Of a DNA stretch of 13,351 bases, positions 1 to 7,181 are shown piece after piece. Under the pieces are notes generated by a model. That model was given only the letters and a program-made list of their open reading frames with translations. It made no database searches and was not told the origin of the DNA. The translations under genes were made by a program, and so were the position numbers. The first letter of the stretch is position 1. Every line of letters starts with the position of its first letter. The stretch comes from Rickettsia typhi (lineage in GTDB: Bacteria > Pseudomonadota > Alphaproteobacteria > Rickettsiales > UBA1997), in NCBI GenBank assembly GCA_945902255.1, contig CAMDMO010000033.1, positions 1-13,351 of the forward strand, written 5' to 3'.

Positions 1-217
1 CACAACATTCCTGCCAAGTTTTTGGTCTGATAGTGTCGCCATGCCAGCCTTCAACAGCCAAGTCGCCAGCTTCCAAATCAAAAAATAAAGTGGTTTTAGG
101 ATCGAGAGTCCAAAGCAGGGAGGTTTTGCCAATTCCGCTTTTACCGAAAATGCAGCCTTTGATTCCTCTAGTTTCTTTTAAGCGCTCATCGGCGCTGATT
201 ATTGGAAGATTAGCCAT
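1..217 (-). CDS. AAA_24-type phage P-loop ATPase, N-terminal part
   Basis: Only the first 72 codons are inside the window; the gene runs out of the left edge. The N-terminus reads MANLPIISADERLKE, followed by a Walker A motif GKSGIGKTS at residues 25-33 and a TLFFDLEAGDLAV stretch, typical of the AAA_24 (phage nucleotide-binding) ATPases that sit in replication/recombination cassettes of prophages. The likely role is ATP-dependent DNA or recombinase handling in the cytoplasm, inferred from the family. The start is well supported: a near-perfect Shine-Dalgarno AAGGAGG lies just upstream, inside the end of the preceding gene, and the two genes overlap by 8 bp. The catalytic Walker B region is not visible, so the exact subfamily is open. 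Confidence 0.75.
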   Translation of the reverse strand, partial: MANLPIISADERLKETRGIKGCIFGKSGIGKTSLLWTLDPKTTLFFDLEAGDLAVEGWHGDTIRPKTWQECC

Positions 218-695
218 TGGCAACCTCCTTAACCGCTTCAATTTTAAAACTTTCTTTTCCTAGTTTAAAAATTCGTGCTGGTTTAAAGATTTTTCTAATA
301 TGCTCTGGCCATGCGCTATATTTGCTTTCAAGAATCTTGTAAGAAACATCAACATATTCGCGAGGGTTGTCGCCATACTCTTTAATGGCTGAAACGACAT
401 CTTTTAATTTATTCTGATCCCAATCTATTTTCTTAGGTAACACAGAGGTAATTTTATAATCACCATCTGTAAAATTAACCGTGCCGGTGTCTTTATATTC
501 GAGCTTCCTAAGCTCTGACGAAATGTCGCGATATTTTAATGAGACGCTACTATCAAGCCAATCTTTAAGTAATTTTGCTTTCTGTAAATTTTCTTCAGCC
601 TGATTTTGTAAAGATAAAAGTTGGTCTGGTGCTAAAGTTGATAATTCTCCGATTGGAATATTTGGAATATCTGAAAGTGTAATTTTATATTTCAT
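210..695 (-). CDS. conserved phage-type protein of unknown function, 161 aa
   Basis: A soluble 161-aa protein. Residues about 25-70 look helical and charged (possible coiled coil); the C-terminal half carries a segment with YSAWPEHIRKIFKPAR followed by KLGKESFKI. I recognise this end from small uncharacterised proteins encoded immediately before AAA_24 ATPases in proteobacterial prophages, but I know no function for them. Translation is coupled on both sides: its ATG overlaps the stop of the upstream HTH gene (ATGA, 692-695), and its own stop overlaps the ATPase start by 8 bp. It is therefore the middle gene of a three-gene operon with a probable role in element DNA metabolism. The role is inferred from context only. 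Confidence 0.75.
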   Translation of the reverse strand: MKYKITLSDIPNIPIGELSTLAPDQLLSLQNQAEENLQKAKLLKDWLDSSVSLKYRDISSELRKLEYKDTGTVNFTDGDYKITSVLPKKIDWDQNKLKDVVSAIKEYGDNPREYVDVSYKILESKYSAWPEHIRKIFKPARIFKLGKESFKIEAVKEVANG

Positions 696-958
696 ATTCT
701 TGCCTCATTTTTGATGGTTAATAAATTTTTTACGCAGGAAGTACTTGTGGATATGCATTCGGTTTCTTTTTCAAAATCCCTGATATTTTTTAATGAATAG
801 CGGATGTGGCGTCCTATCTTGATGTAAGAAGGTCCAACCTTGCGCCAGCGCCATCTTTGAAGCGTGTCTATGGAAATGCCCCATCTCTTTGCGAGATGTT
901 TTTCAGTAAGATAGGCTCTATCCTGATCTGTTTGTTGGTTGTTGTTGCGATCTGTCAT
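692..958 (-). CDS. AlpA/excisionase-like helix-turn-helix DNA-binding protein
   Basis: An 88-aa protein with a MerR/HTH_17-like DNA-binding domain at residues about 15-66: YLTEKHLAKRWGISIDTLQRW forms the helix-turn-helix, and GPSYIKIGRHIRYSLKNI is the basic wing seen in AlpA and phage excisionase-type proteins. The N-terminus (TDRNNNQQTDQDR) and C-terminus are low-complexity tails. It is the first gene of the operon with the 161-aa protein and the P-loop ATPase. A GGAG Shine-Dalgarno lies 7 nt before the ATG. Such proteins direct excision by the element integrase or activate early element genes; which applies here cannot be told from sequence. It lies about 9.7 kb from the recombinase rather than beside it. 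Confidence 0.85.
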   Translation of the reverse strand: MTDRNNNQQTDQDRAYLTEKHLAKRWGISIDTLQRWRWRKVGPSYIKIGRHIRYSLKNIRDFEKETECISTSTSCVKNLLTIKNEARI

Positions 959-1007
959 GCGTTGTCTCCAGTTGGATTAAAAACTTGGAGTACTTTAGAA
1001 AGCCCTT

Positions 1008-1052
1008 AGGGAGGAATTCGGGGGACGAAGGGGGGATGAAAAGGGAGGAATT
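1008..1052 (+). repeat. G-run tract with flanking 11-bp direct repeats; possible G-quadruplex
   Basis: Two perfect copies of AGGGAGGAATT (1008-1018 and 1042-1052) flank two long G runs (1020-1024, five G; 1030-1035, six G). With the GGG of each repeat (1009-1011 and 1043-1045) there are four G runs separated by 8, 5 and 7 nt, which fits a loose G-quadruplex on the plus strand. This is the template strand of the minus-strand genes around it. The tract occupies the 102-bp gap between the stop of the 323-aa gene and the HTH operon. The composition is sharply unlike the AT-rich surroundings. Confidence 0.5.
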
Positions 1053-1060
1053 AAATTTCT

Positions 1061-2032
1061 TTAGAAATCACTAGCGGTTTTAAACCAGACAAAACCATTC
1101 GCATTGGCGATAGATTCTTTTGCGGCGCTGTTCTTAAATAAATCTCTATATCGCGATGAGCTATCATCTAGGTTTGCCAGCGATAAAATATTATTCCATC
1201 GCATTTTGCTGTCGGGATTTTTTTCGTAAAGAGCGCACATAACTTGAATAACCTGACGTTGACTTTGTCCTTTTATATTCCAGCTTTTATCCCCAACAAA
1301 AAGAACGGCACCATCTTCAGTGCAGTGGGCATAGGGCTTGGCTTCATTGCCGCTGCTAGAGAATAAAACATTGGCCATATAATCCATGTTGAAAATTACT
1401 TTGTTGTTAGCGCGATTAAGCAGCTTCGAAACAGAAATAATTTTTGCTTTTGTTTTAAGAGATTTCGGGCAGAGATGATTGGAAGAGGTGAGAATAAGTT
1501 TTGGCAAAGATGTAGGAGATTCCTTAATAAAAAATTCCTCAATCTGATTGAAGATTGTTGAATCATTGATTCTTCGTGCAAAAAATATTGCGATCTTTTT
1601 TTTCTGAATCTGGGCATCGCCAACAAAATATAAAAACCCATTCAGATACTTGCTTTGCTTGTTGCGACTGCTTTGAAAAACATCAAATTCTTTTGCAAAC
1701 CAATCAATAATTTTTGCTATATCAATATCATAGGTTTCTAATTCTTCGCTTTTTACCGCTATGAATTTTCCTGTGCGAGACAGATAGGTAAAGGATTGCA
1801 TCTTCTCATTCCACATCACTTCAACATCTTTATCTTCAGTTGCAAGCCAGTAGGTTTCAAGGTTGCGACCATTGATTAAATAATTTTCCTTAAGAAGAAA
1901 GTTTGCTGTATCGTCAAATTCAGAAAATAAAACAGAATGAGAAATATTTGGATTTCTCTGCTCGACTATCTCCATCAGCAATTTGCAGGTCTGCGCAGAG
2001 ATATCTTCTATACTTGTTCTACCAATCCCCAT
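1061..2032 (-). CDS. uncharacterised 323-aa protein, second gene of an overlapping pair
   Basis: A soluble 323-aa protein without signal peptide or membrane segment, and no family I can name. Residues about 1-210 form an alpha/beta region rich in hydrophobic strands (for example NGFLYFVGD, KKIAIFFARRI, LPKLILTSS). The last 80 residues (about 240-320, GAVLFVGDKSWNIKG through QRQVIQVMCALYEKN to NGFVWFK) look like a winged-helix-type DNA-binding domain with two terminal strands, but this is a structural impression. The start codon lies inside the end of the 391-aa gene (25-bp overlap) without a good Shine-Dalgarno sequence, so translational coupling is likely. The pair is probably one functional unit. 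What it does is unknown to me. Confidence 0.75.
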   Translation of the reverse strand: MGIGRTSIEDISAQTCKLLMEIVEQRNPNISHSVLFSEFDDTANFLLKENYLINGRNLETYWLATEDKDVEVMWNEKMQSFTYLSRTGKFIAVKSEELETYDIDIAKIIDWFAKEFDVFQSSRNKQSKYLNGFLYFVGDAQIQKKKIAIFFARRINDSTIFNQIEEFFIKESPTSLPKLILTSSNHLCPKSLKTKAKIISVSKLLNRANNKVIFNMDYMANVLFSSSGNEAKPYAHCTEDGAVLFVGDKSWNIKGQSQRQVIQVMCALYEKNPDSKMRWNNILSLANLDDSSSRYRDLFKNSAAKESIANANGFVWFKTASDF

Positions 2033-3183
2033 TTTTCTAAATATTTATTTCCGATTAATTTTTCTTTTTCTGTTTTATTTTTTAGGTCGCAACAATTGGG
2101 ATCGGTAATTGTAATATGAAAAAGTTTGCCTCTCGGATAACCATTTCCAGCCTTAAATTTTATCGACAATTTTGCTTTTTTAACTAGGAATGATCCGTGA
2201 AGAGGGTTGTTCTGCGTGTACCACTCCTGCACAAGATGATAGATAGAGCGCTGATCAATAAATGAAGATTCAATCGTTGTAGAATTTCTTCCGTTTAAAG
2301 GTTTTAATTTTAACAGAGTTACTTTTACGTCCTCGATTAAATCATTAACATCCACATCTTTCATAAAATCATAGTGGTCAATCAACTTTAATAGGTTGTA
2401 TTTTTTGATTTTAATTTCCTCGACATCATGATTGGTTCTTAGAAAGGCATTTGCAAAGGCTTTGGCCAGTAACGGCCTATTGTCGCGATGATCGGAGGCA
2501 ACCTCTATTATTCCACTTTCAGGCTCATAGGAAATATTAAACTCACTTACCGGAGAAATATATTTTGTTACGATTTTTTCCTTATCAAAAGTCGAAACAG
2601 ATTTTTGCAATCCATCATAAAATGTGGTCAGATGAAAAACCTTTGTTTCCTTGTTGCGGTGATTGGTTTCTATTATTTCGAAAAATTCTACTTTGATTTT
2701 TTTACCAATATCAAGGTGCTGTAAAATCAGTTTTTTAAATTCCGCAATATACTTTGTTGATTTACGAATCTTTCTTTCTACTGGCCCTTCATAGGCGCTC
2801 CAAGGTTTGCTTTTTCTCTTTTGATCCAACGAGGCATAATATTCCGCCTGTTCAAATTTTTCTGCATGATTAATCAGCGCCCACAAGCAACGGTCATATT
2901 CGCTTTTTAAATTAAGAAAATCAGAATTATAGCCAATAACGGCCTTCAGAGCTGCTTGTCCTAGGTCGTCCGCCATATCATGAACTCTTTCGATTATGCT
3001 CAGTAATAGCGGCTTTTGGTTATCGTTGGCGCTGCAAATGGAGTTAAGAAGGAGGAGGCAATAATTTTCGTGATTATTCTGCCATTTGAAATTTTTTGGT
3101 AAATTTAGGCCATAATCTAGCAGAAAGGTTTTCAGATTCTCTTCTGGAATATATCTGATGAACTTCTTTATTTTAGTATGCAT
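2008..3183 (-). CDS. uncharacterised 391-aa protein, first gene of an overlapping pair
   Basis: A soluble 391-aa protein with a helical N-terminal third. Visible landmarks are DRCLWAL (97-103), a FEQAEYYASLDQKRK segment (110-124) and W128, and a C-terminal block reading LFHITITDPNCCDLK followed by EKLIGNKYLEKWGL. I recall proteins with this same ending, and the same central Trp/AEE-type segment, as uncharacterised members of alphaproteobacterial accessory regions; I know no function. There is no nuclease, NTPase or transmembrane motif that I can point to. It starts 24 bp from a strong terminator hairpin, so it probably has its own short promoter region (TATAAT-like hexamer at 3192-3197 on the minus strand) and a very short leader. 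It is coupled to the 323-aa gene by a 25-bp overlap. Confidence 0.78.
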   Translation of the reverse strand: MHTKIKKFIRYIPEENLKTFLLDYGLNLPKNFKWQNNHENYCLLLLNSICSANDNQKPLLLSIIERVHDMADDLGQAALKAVIGYNSDFLNLKSEYDRCLWALINHAEKFEQAEYYASLDQKRKSKPWSAYEGPVERKIRKSTKYIAEFKKLILQHLDIGKKIKVEFFEIIETNHRNKETKVFHLTTFYDGLQKSVSTFDKEKIVTKYISPVSEFNISYEPESGIIEVASDHRDNRPLLAKAFANAFLRTNHDVEEIKIKKYNLLKLIDHYDFMKDVDVNDLIEDVKVTLLKLKPLNGRNSTTIESSFIDQRSIYHLVQEWYTQNNPLHGSFLVKKAKLSIKFKAGNGYPRGKLFHITITDPNCCDLKNKTEKEKLIGNKYLEKWGLVEQV

Positions 3184-3206
3184 AATTTTTTCAAATTATA
3201 GCTCTA

Positions 3207-3243
3207 CAAAAATCCCCGAATGTTTTTTAGGCATTCGGGGATT
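3207..3243 (-). terminator. Rho-independent terminator of the histidine kinase transcript
   Basis: A perfect 12-bp inverted repeat (3211-3222 AATCCCCGAATG and 3232-3243 CATTCGGGGATT) with a 9-nt loop is followed, in minus-strand direction, by a run of five T (3208-3212). It lies 52 bp after the stop of the histidine kinase and 24 bp before the start of the 391-aa gene. It should end the upstream transcript and insulate the two-gene unit, or act as an attenuator for it. There is no T run on the plus side, so it is directional. Confidence 0.8.
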
Positions 3244-3290
3244 TCCGGACTAACACGCCAAGGCGGTTTGCACGGACGGTGGTTCTATTT
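3244..3290 (-). other. G+C-rich intergenic patch with small hairpin and a motif shared with 12760-12780
   Basis: Between the kinase stop and the terminator lies a patch clearly richer in G+C than its surroundings. It contains a short perfect hairpin CGCC-AA-GGCG (3256-3265). On the minus strand it carries GAACCACC (3278-3285) and GCAAAC (3266-3271), in the same order as a sequence on the plus strand at 12760-12778. It could be a structured leader, the remnant of another element, or chance. No coding capacity is seen. Confidence 0.3.
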
Positions 3291-3295
3291 TTTCA

Positions 3296-4048
3296 TCAAT
3301 AAGGAAACTGCAATGTCATCTCTGTTCCTTTACCAATCTCTGATTTTGCTTCAATCTTTCCATTCTGAAGCTCAACTAAATGCTTAGTAATTGGCAATCC
3401 CAAGCCAAGGGAATCTACCAAGTATGAATTTTTATTCGGAATTGTTCCGTATTTTGTAAAAGCAATTTTTAATTGCTCTTCGCTCATTCCAGCGCCTTGA
3501 TCGGCTACAGAAATTTCTAATATATTATTTATTGTTTTTGCGTTGATTCTAACTTCGCTGCTGCAGTCGCTGTATTTTATCGCATTGGAAATGAGATTAG
3601 TGAGAACTTGCTTCATTCTCTTAGCATCAAGATTTATCGGTTTTAAATTATCGCTTATTTCAACTTTCAGATTAATCCGTTTTCTTAGTGCATGATCATA
3701 ATTTAATCTGACAGCTCTCTTCAAGGTATCAGCTATATTAATCTGGCTTTTATTAATGCTAAAATCTCCCTCTAAATGTTCTACATCCAGTAAGTCATGA
3801 ACGATTTCCGACATCTCTTTTGCTACTGTGTTTATTTCTTTTATGTAGGTAACGCATTCTTCAGTTGATTGTGGGTTTCTGATAATTTCATTTACCATGT
3901 CAGAAAAACCGATAATGGCATTTAATGGGGTTTTTAACTCATGACAAATGGCAGAAAGAAACTCTTTTGAAGAGAATCTCTCAAATGATTTGGGGATCAG
4001 GGTATTATTTGGGCAGGAAGTGGCGTGTTCAAAGTTTTGAGCTGTCAT
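3296..4048 (-). CDS. soluble histidine kinase (HisKA + HATPase_c), 250 aa
   Basis: A minimal kinase core without membrane segment or sensor domain. The dimerisation/phosphoacceptor box is FLSAICHELKTPLNAI with the phospho-His at residue 36. The ATP-binding domain has an intact N box (TNLISNAIKYS, N155), G1 box (DQGAGM, D183) and G2 box (LGLGLPITKHLVE, about 214-226). Everything needed for autophosphorylation from ATP is therefore present. The input must come from a partner, since only about 28 residues precede the H box. No response regulator is encoded in the window. The gene is 131 bp downstream of the XRE regulator gene and has an AT-rich palindrome (4072-4091) 23 bp before its start, so it may have its own regulated promoter. 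It ends at a strong terminator. The start lacks an obvious Shine-Dalgarno sequence. Confidence 0.9.
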   Translation of the reverse strand: MTAQNFEHATSCPNNTLIPKSFERFSSKEFLSAICHELKTPLNAIIGFSDMVNEIIRNPQSTEECVTYIKEINTVAKEMSEIVHDLLDVEHLEGDFSINKSQINIADTLKRAVRLNYDHALRKRINLKVEISDNLKPINLDAKRMKQVLTNLISNAIKYSDCSSEVRINAKTINNILEISVADQGAGMSEEQLKIAFTKYGTIPNKNSYLVDSLGLGLPITKHLVELQNGKIEAKSEIGKGTEMTLQFPY

Positions 4049-4071
4049 TTATAAAAATAATACTTTAATAC

Positions 4072-4100
4072 AATATACTAAATAGTATATTTGAATATAC
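4072..4100. promoter_or_regulatory. AT-rich palindromic operator candidate upstream of the histidine kinase
   Basis: The sequence contains perfect 8-bp arms AATATACT (4072-4079) and AGTATATT (4084-4091) around AAAT, followed by a third half-site AATATAC (4094-4100). It lies 23 bp upstream of the kinase start and, read on the minus strand, contains a TATACT hexamer that could be a -10 box. The neighbouring XRE gene is the obvious candidate to bind it. Arms ATACTA/TAGTAT recur at 8065-8080. The assignment to a regulator is inference. Confidence 0.45.
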
Positions 4101-4179
4101 GATTTAGAATGACAAAAAGAATTATTTAATCAATAGGTTTTTTTTAAAAAATAAAGATTTTTTAGATTGGGAAAATGGA

Positions 4180-4602
4180 TTATTTTATGTTATCGACGAT
4201 CCATTCTATCGTAACATCATCTATGGAGTAAGGCAGATTTTTATTCTTCTTTTTTAGTAGTAGTGATGACAGACTTTCAACCACTTTCATTATTTTTTCT
4301 TTGCCTAGTTTTAATCCTTTTGTTTTGGAATATAATTCTACGGCATCAAGACATTTTTTGAATAATTCCGTATCGTGTTTTTTCTTTGATTCTTTTTCAT
4401 TTTCTTCCGCAACAAGCTCTGCCACGGTGCATTCAAAAACCTTCGCGAGCTTTTTTAAAGTGGAAGTTTTTTGCTCATTTGATTTGCCGTAAATAATGCT
4501 TTTGATGGTCGCAGCAGGTACGCCGGATCTTTCGGAGGTCGTTACTATTGACCATCCCTTTTCCTTCATGTGATTTGATACTTTTTCTTTGACGCTGGAC
4601 AT
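4180..4602 (-). CDS. XRE-family transcriptional regulator, 140 aa
   Basis: The N-terminal 65 residues form a Cro/CI-type helix-turn-helix: SVKEKVSNHMKEKGWSIV, then TTSERSGVPAATIKSIIYGK (recognition helix region 31-40) and TSTLKKLAKVFECTVAELV. A Lys/Glu-rich linker (about 66-78) leads to a helical C-terminal domain of about 60 residues that I cannot assign; it could serve dimerisation or ligand binding. It is encoded 21 bp after the YfiR-type gene on the same strand and so is probably the last gene of the protease-receptor-YfiR operon. It is well placed to autoregulate and to control the kinase through the palindrome at 4072-4100. No Shine-Dalgarno sequence is visible. Confidence 0.88.
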   Translation of the reverse strand: MSSVKEKVSNHMKEKGWSIVTTSERSGVPAATIKSIIYGKSNEQKTSTLKKLAKVFECTVAELVAEENEKESKKKHDTELFKKCLDAVELYSKTKGLKLGKEKIMKVVESLSSLLLKKKNKNLPYSIDDVTIEWIVDNIK

Positions 4603-4623
4603 AAAACTTTTATATAAACTTAC

Positions 4624-5223
4624 TTATTTAATTGTATCTGAAATCGATAAGATGGAATCACTGATTTTCAATTGCGATGATCTCATCTCTTCGAGATTAA
4701 TCACGAACTTTACTCGGTTATTCATAAGTGTAAATTGAACAATACCACCACTTTCAGCAAAATTCTTTATATTGCCAAGAGTTAATATTGGCTTACCCCT
4801 TACTCTCGAGAGCAGACGTTTTAAATAGCCGTCGTAATTATCGTTCACAAATAGAATATTACAATCTTCAAGATAGTCATTCTCGTGTTTGCGGATAATA
4901 ACAGTGTTATTATCAACATGGTTTCTTAAGAGGACGTTAAGATATGGCAATACCGGATTATCTTCCATAACGCAAAGATTAGTTTTTTTAGTTTTTTGCG
5001 CCTCAACCGGCCAATTTACTTGGTTGATAAAGTTATATAATACTTCGGCTTGTAGCTCATAATATGACTTTTCTTTTACAGCAACTGAGGAGGCAAATGA
5101 ATTATTTATTAAGGCAAGCGCAACGGTTATCGCTAAAATCACTTTAGCGATTTGGGAGAAACTATTTGTTATGTATTTTAACAAATTCTTCATTCCGTTG
5201 ATAAAATTACCTAAAATTTCCAT
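4624..5223 (-). CDS. YfiR/DUF4154-family periplasmic protein
   Basis: Residues about 11-45 form a signal peptide (basic start MKNLLKY, hydrophobic AKVILAITVALALI, cleavage near SFAS). The mature part fits the YfiR/DUF4154 family: it begins with YYELQAEVLYNFINQVNWP and carries Cys at 84 and 121 (NLCVME and DCNILFVND), which could form a disulfide. It ends with the family pattern GGIVQFTLMNNRVKFVINLE followed by LKISDSIL. Family members are periplasmic repressors of an inner-membrane signalling partner, as YfiR is for the diguanylate cyclase YfiN. Here the nearest membrane partner is the divergent sensor at 8145, which has no GGDEF domain. The gene overlaps the receptor gene by 13 bp; Met11 (codon at 5191-5193) gives a more usual signal peptide and may be the true start. 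Confidence 0.85.
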   Translation of the reverse strand: MEILGNFINGMKNLLKYITNSFSQIAKVILAITVALALINNSFASSVAVKEKSYYELQAEVLYNFINQVNWPVEAQKTKKTNLCVMEDNPVLPYLNVLLRNHVDNNTVIIRKHENDYLEDCNILFVNDNYDGYLKRLLSRVRGKPILTLGNIKNFAESGGIVQFTLMNNRVKFVINLEEMRSSQLKISDSILSISDTIK

Positions 5224-7181
5224 TTTACGTTTCCGTAAACTTGGTTGCCGTAATTTGCATTAAGCGTTCCATAGGCGGCTCGACTAGTTTCCGTTGTGTC
5301 GCCATAGAATAATTTTTGCCCAACTATGCTGAGCTCTAAATTTGTGATAGGTCGCCATGCGATGCGTAGATCTGTGCGCTTATAAGATTGAACTGAGATT
5401 GTGTGTAGATCTCCTACATAGTAGAAGGTGGCATCGAAATCGATGTTATGAGTAACGTTGAAGCGAGATTGGATTTGGAATTGATTGTGCGGAGATACTC
5501 CGGCATCGAATTGTGATAAGTTATCTGCGCTATTTTGATTGAATAAAATATCCATATCCAAATAGCTGTAGCCCAAAACTACATTCCAATTATTTAGAAC
5601 GCTGATGTTGGCGCTTGCATTAAGTCCTTCTGTTCTAGCGCGCGCTCTGTTGTAAAGCTCATACTGACGCTTTGCTAAATTTGGTTCAAAAGTGCGGACA
5701 TTCTTGTATTCGTTGTAAAAAATTGATAAATCCAACTCAACTTTTGAGAAAGATCTGTTGCGATATCCCGCTTCATAAGAAGTGATTTCTTCGGCTTTAA
5801 AATTGGGATTTGATTGCTGATATATAAGGAAGGGACCAAGATTTGATGCTACGCGACGCAAATTTGTTTCTAATTTGCTTGGCTCTCTAACGCCTTGGGA
5901 ATATGATGCCCAGAGAGTATTTTCTTTATCAGGAGTCCACCTTAACTGAGCACTCGGAAGGAAGTGGCTACCAGTTATGTAGTGATGTTCGAATTTTGTT
6001 CCAAAGGTGAAATCTAATTTTTCCGGAATTATTGAGTAAGTATCTTGTAGAAAGGCTGTGTATAGCTGAGTCTTTTGTGAATTTGGAGTAAATTGATCAA
6101 CTAGAATATTACCAACTACGCCATTCTTCATTTCATCTATGGTGTAGCGATAACCAAGCCCTAATTTAATCTTATTATTATCACTGGTTTGCGCGTGATA
6201 TTCGCCGTCGAAGTTAAATAAATTTCTATCAACGCTATATAGTTGAGATTTTCTTGAATTACTATCTATGTAAAAGTGAAGATTGGTGCTATCGGTTTTA
6301 TTGATTGTATGTTTCCATCTCGAATCCAAATTAAAGCCGCTTACATGTTCACTATCATATACTGGCCTAGTTTCTCTGGTTGGAATATAAAGAACCTGAT
6401 CTTCTTTACCGTCATGAGCATCACCTTCAAAAGTAATTTCGTCGCGTAGTGTTTTTTGCCAGTCGACGCGGAATCCTGTTTTTGCCATTCCCCAATCGTC
6501 TCCAGCATCCCCAGACATTGTGCCTCTGGCGGGGTCTACACTTTTTAATCCGTCGCGATGTAATTTCTTTGCGTAGGCTCTATAAAAAATCTTATCACTA
6601 GTGCTGCCACCTTGGCGATATTCTAAACTTTTTTCTTTATTACCATAAATCGCAGAAACATATCCGCCCTGAGTATATTGAGCTTTCTTGGTAATAATAT
6701 TAATTACACCATTAAGGCTATTAGCACCCCACATGGTTGGAGAACCTCCGCGTATAACCTCAATGCGATCAACATCCTCTAAAACTACATCAGTTATATC
6801 CCAGTTAGTTCCAGTGAATAAGGTGCTATAAAGTTCTCGTCCATCAATCATGACCAGAACTTTATTGTCATATAAACGGCCAAAACCGCGTGAAGTGACA
6901 GACCATTTATTCGAGGTGGAGCGAGATACTTCTAAACCAGGAACTAATCTTAATACTTCTGGAATATTGGTAGCACCAGATCTTCTAATGTCGTCAGAGG
7001 ATAAAACATGAACAGAGGAAGCAGCTTTAAATGCCGGTTCTTTTTCTTTGGAAGCCGAAACAATTTCTGTATCTTTTAAGTCCAGAGGAATCGGAAGTGG
7101 GTTGCTTCCGGCGTATGCGAAGTTACTAAGCAGCGATAGGCAAGTAAAAAATAATCCTGTAAAAAGATTACGCAATTTCAT
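5211..7181 (-). CDS. TonB-dependent outer-membrane receptor
   Basis: A 656-aa receptor. Residues 1-24 are a signal peptide ending in AYA. DTEIVSAS at about 37-44 is a plausible TonB box. The plug domain covers about 45-170 with GATNIPEVLRLVPGLEV, RGFGRLYDNKVLVMIDGRELY (98-118) and IEVIRGGSPTMWGANS plus NGVINIITKK. The rest is a 22-stranded-type beta-barrel ending in the aromatic KWKF, as outer-membrane proteins do. The length is usual. The substrate cannot be read from sequence. The gene starts directly after the stop codon of the CPBP protease gene (TAG then ATG) and overlaps the YfiR-type gene by 13 bp, so all three are co-translated. Receptor plus YfiR neighbours recur in other Proteobacteria, as I recall, suggesting a sensing rather than a purely nutritional role. 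Confidence 0.92.
   Translation of the reverse strand: MKLRNLFTGLFFTCLSLLSNFAYAGSNPLPIPLDLKDTEIVSASKEKEPAFKAASSVHVLSSDDIRRSGATNIPEVLRLVPGLEVSRSTSNKWSVTSRGFGRLYDNKVLVMIDGRELYSTLFTGTNWDITDVVLEDVDRIEVIRGGSPTMWGANSLNGVINIITKKAQYTQGGYVSAIYGNKEKSLEYRQGGSTSDKIFYRAYAKKLHRDGLKSVDPARGTMSGDAGDDWGMAKTGFRVDWQKTLRDEITFEGDAHDGKEDQVLYIPTRETRPVYDSEHVSGFNLDSRWKHTINKTDSTNLHFYIDSNSRKSQLYSVDRNLFNFDGEYHAQTSDNNKIKLGLGYRYTIDEMKNGVVGNILVDQFTPNSQKTQLYTAFLQDTYSIIPEKLDFTFGTKFEHHYITGSHFLPSAQLRWTPDKENTLWASYSQGVREPSKLETNLRRVASNLGPFLIYQQSNPNFKAEEITSYEAGYRNRSFSKVELDLSIFYNEYKNVRTFEPNLAKRQYELYNRARARTEGLNASANISVLNNWNVVLGYSYLDMDILFNQNSADNLSQFDAGVSPHNQFQIQSRFNVTHNIDFDATFYYVGDLHTISVQSYKRTDLRIAWRPITNLELSIVGQKLFYGDTTETSRAAYGTLNANYGNQVYGNVKWKF

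Noticed and set aside
1396..1641. 81-codon minus-strand frame inside the 323-aa gene
   Set aside because: It is wholly contained in a longer same-strand frame, and its product is an implausible Arg/Leu/Ser-rich string.
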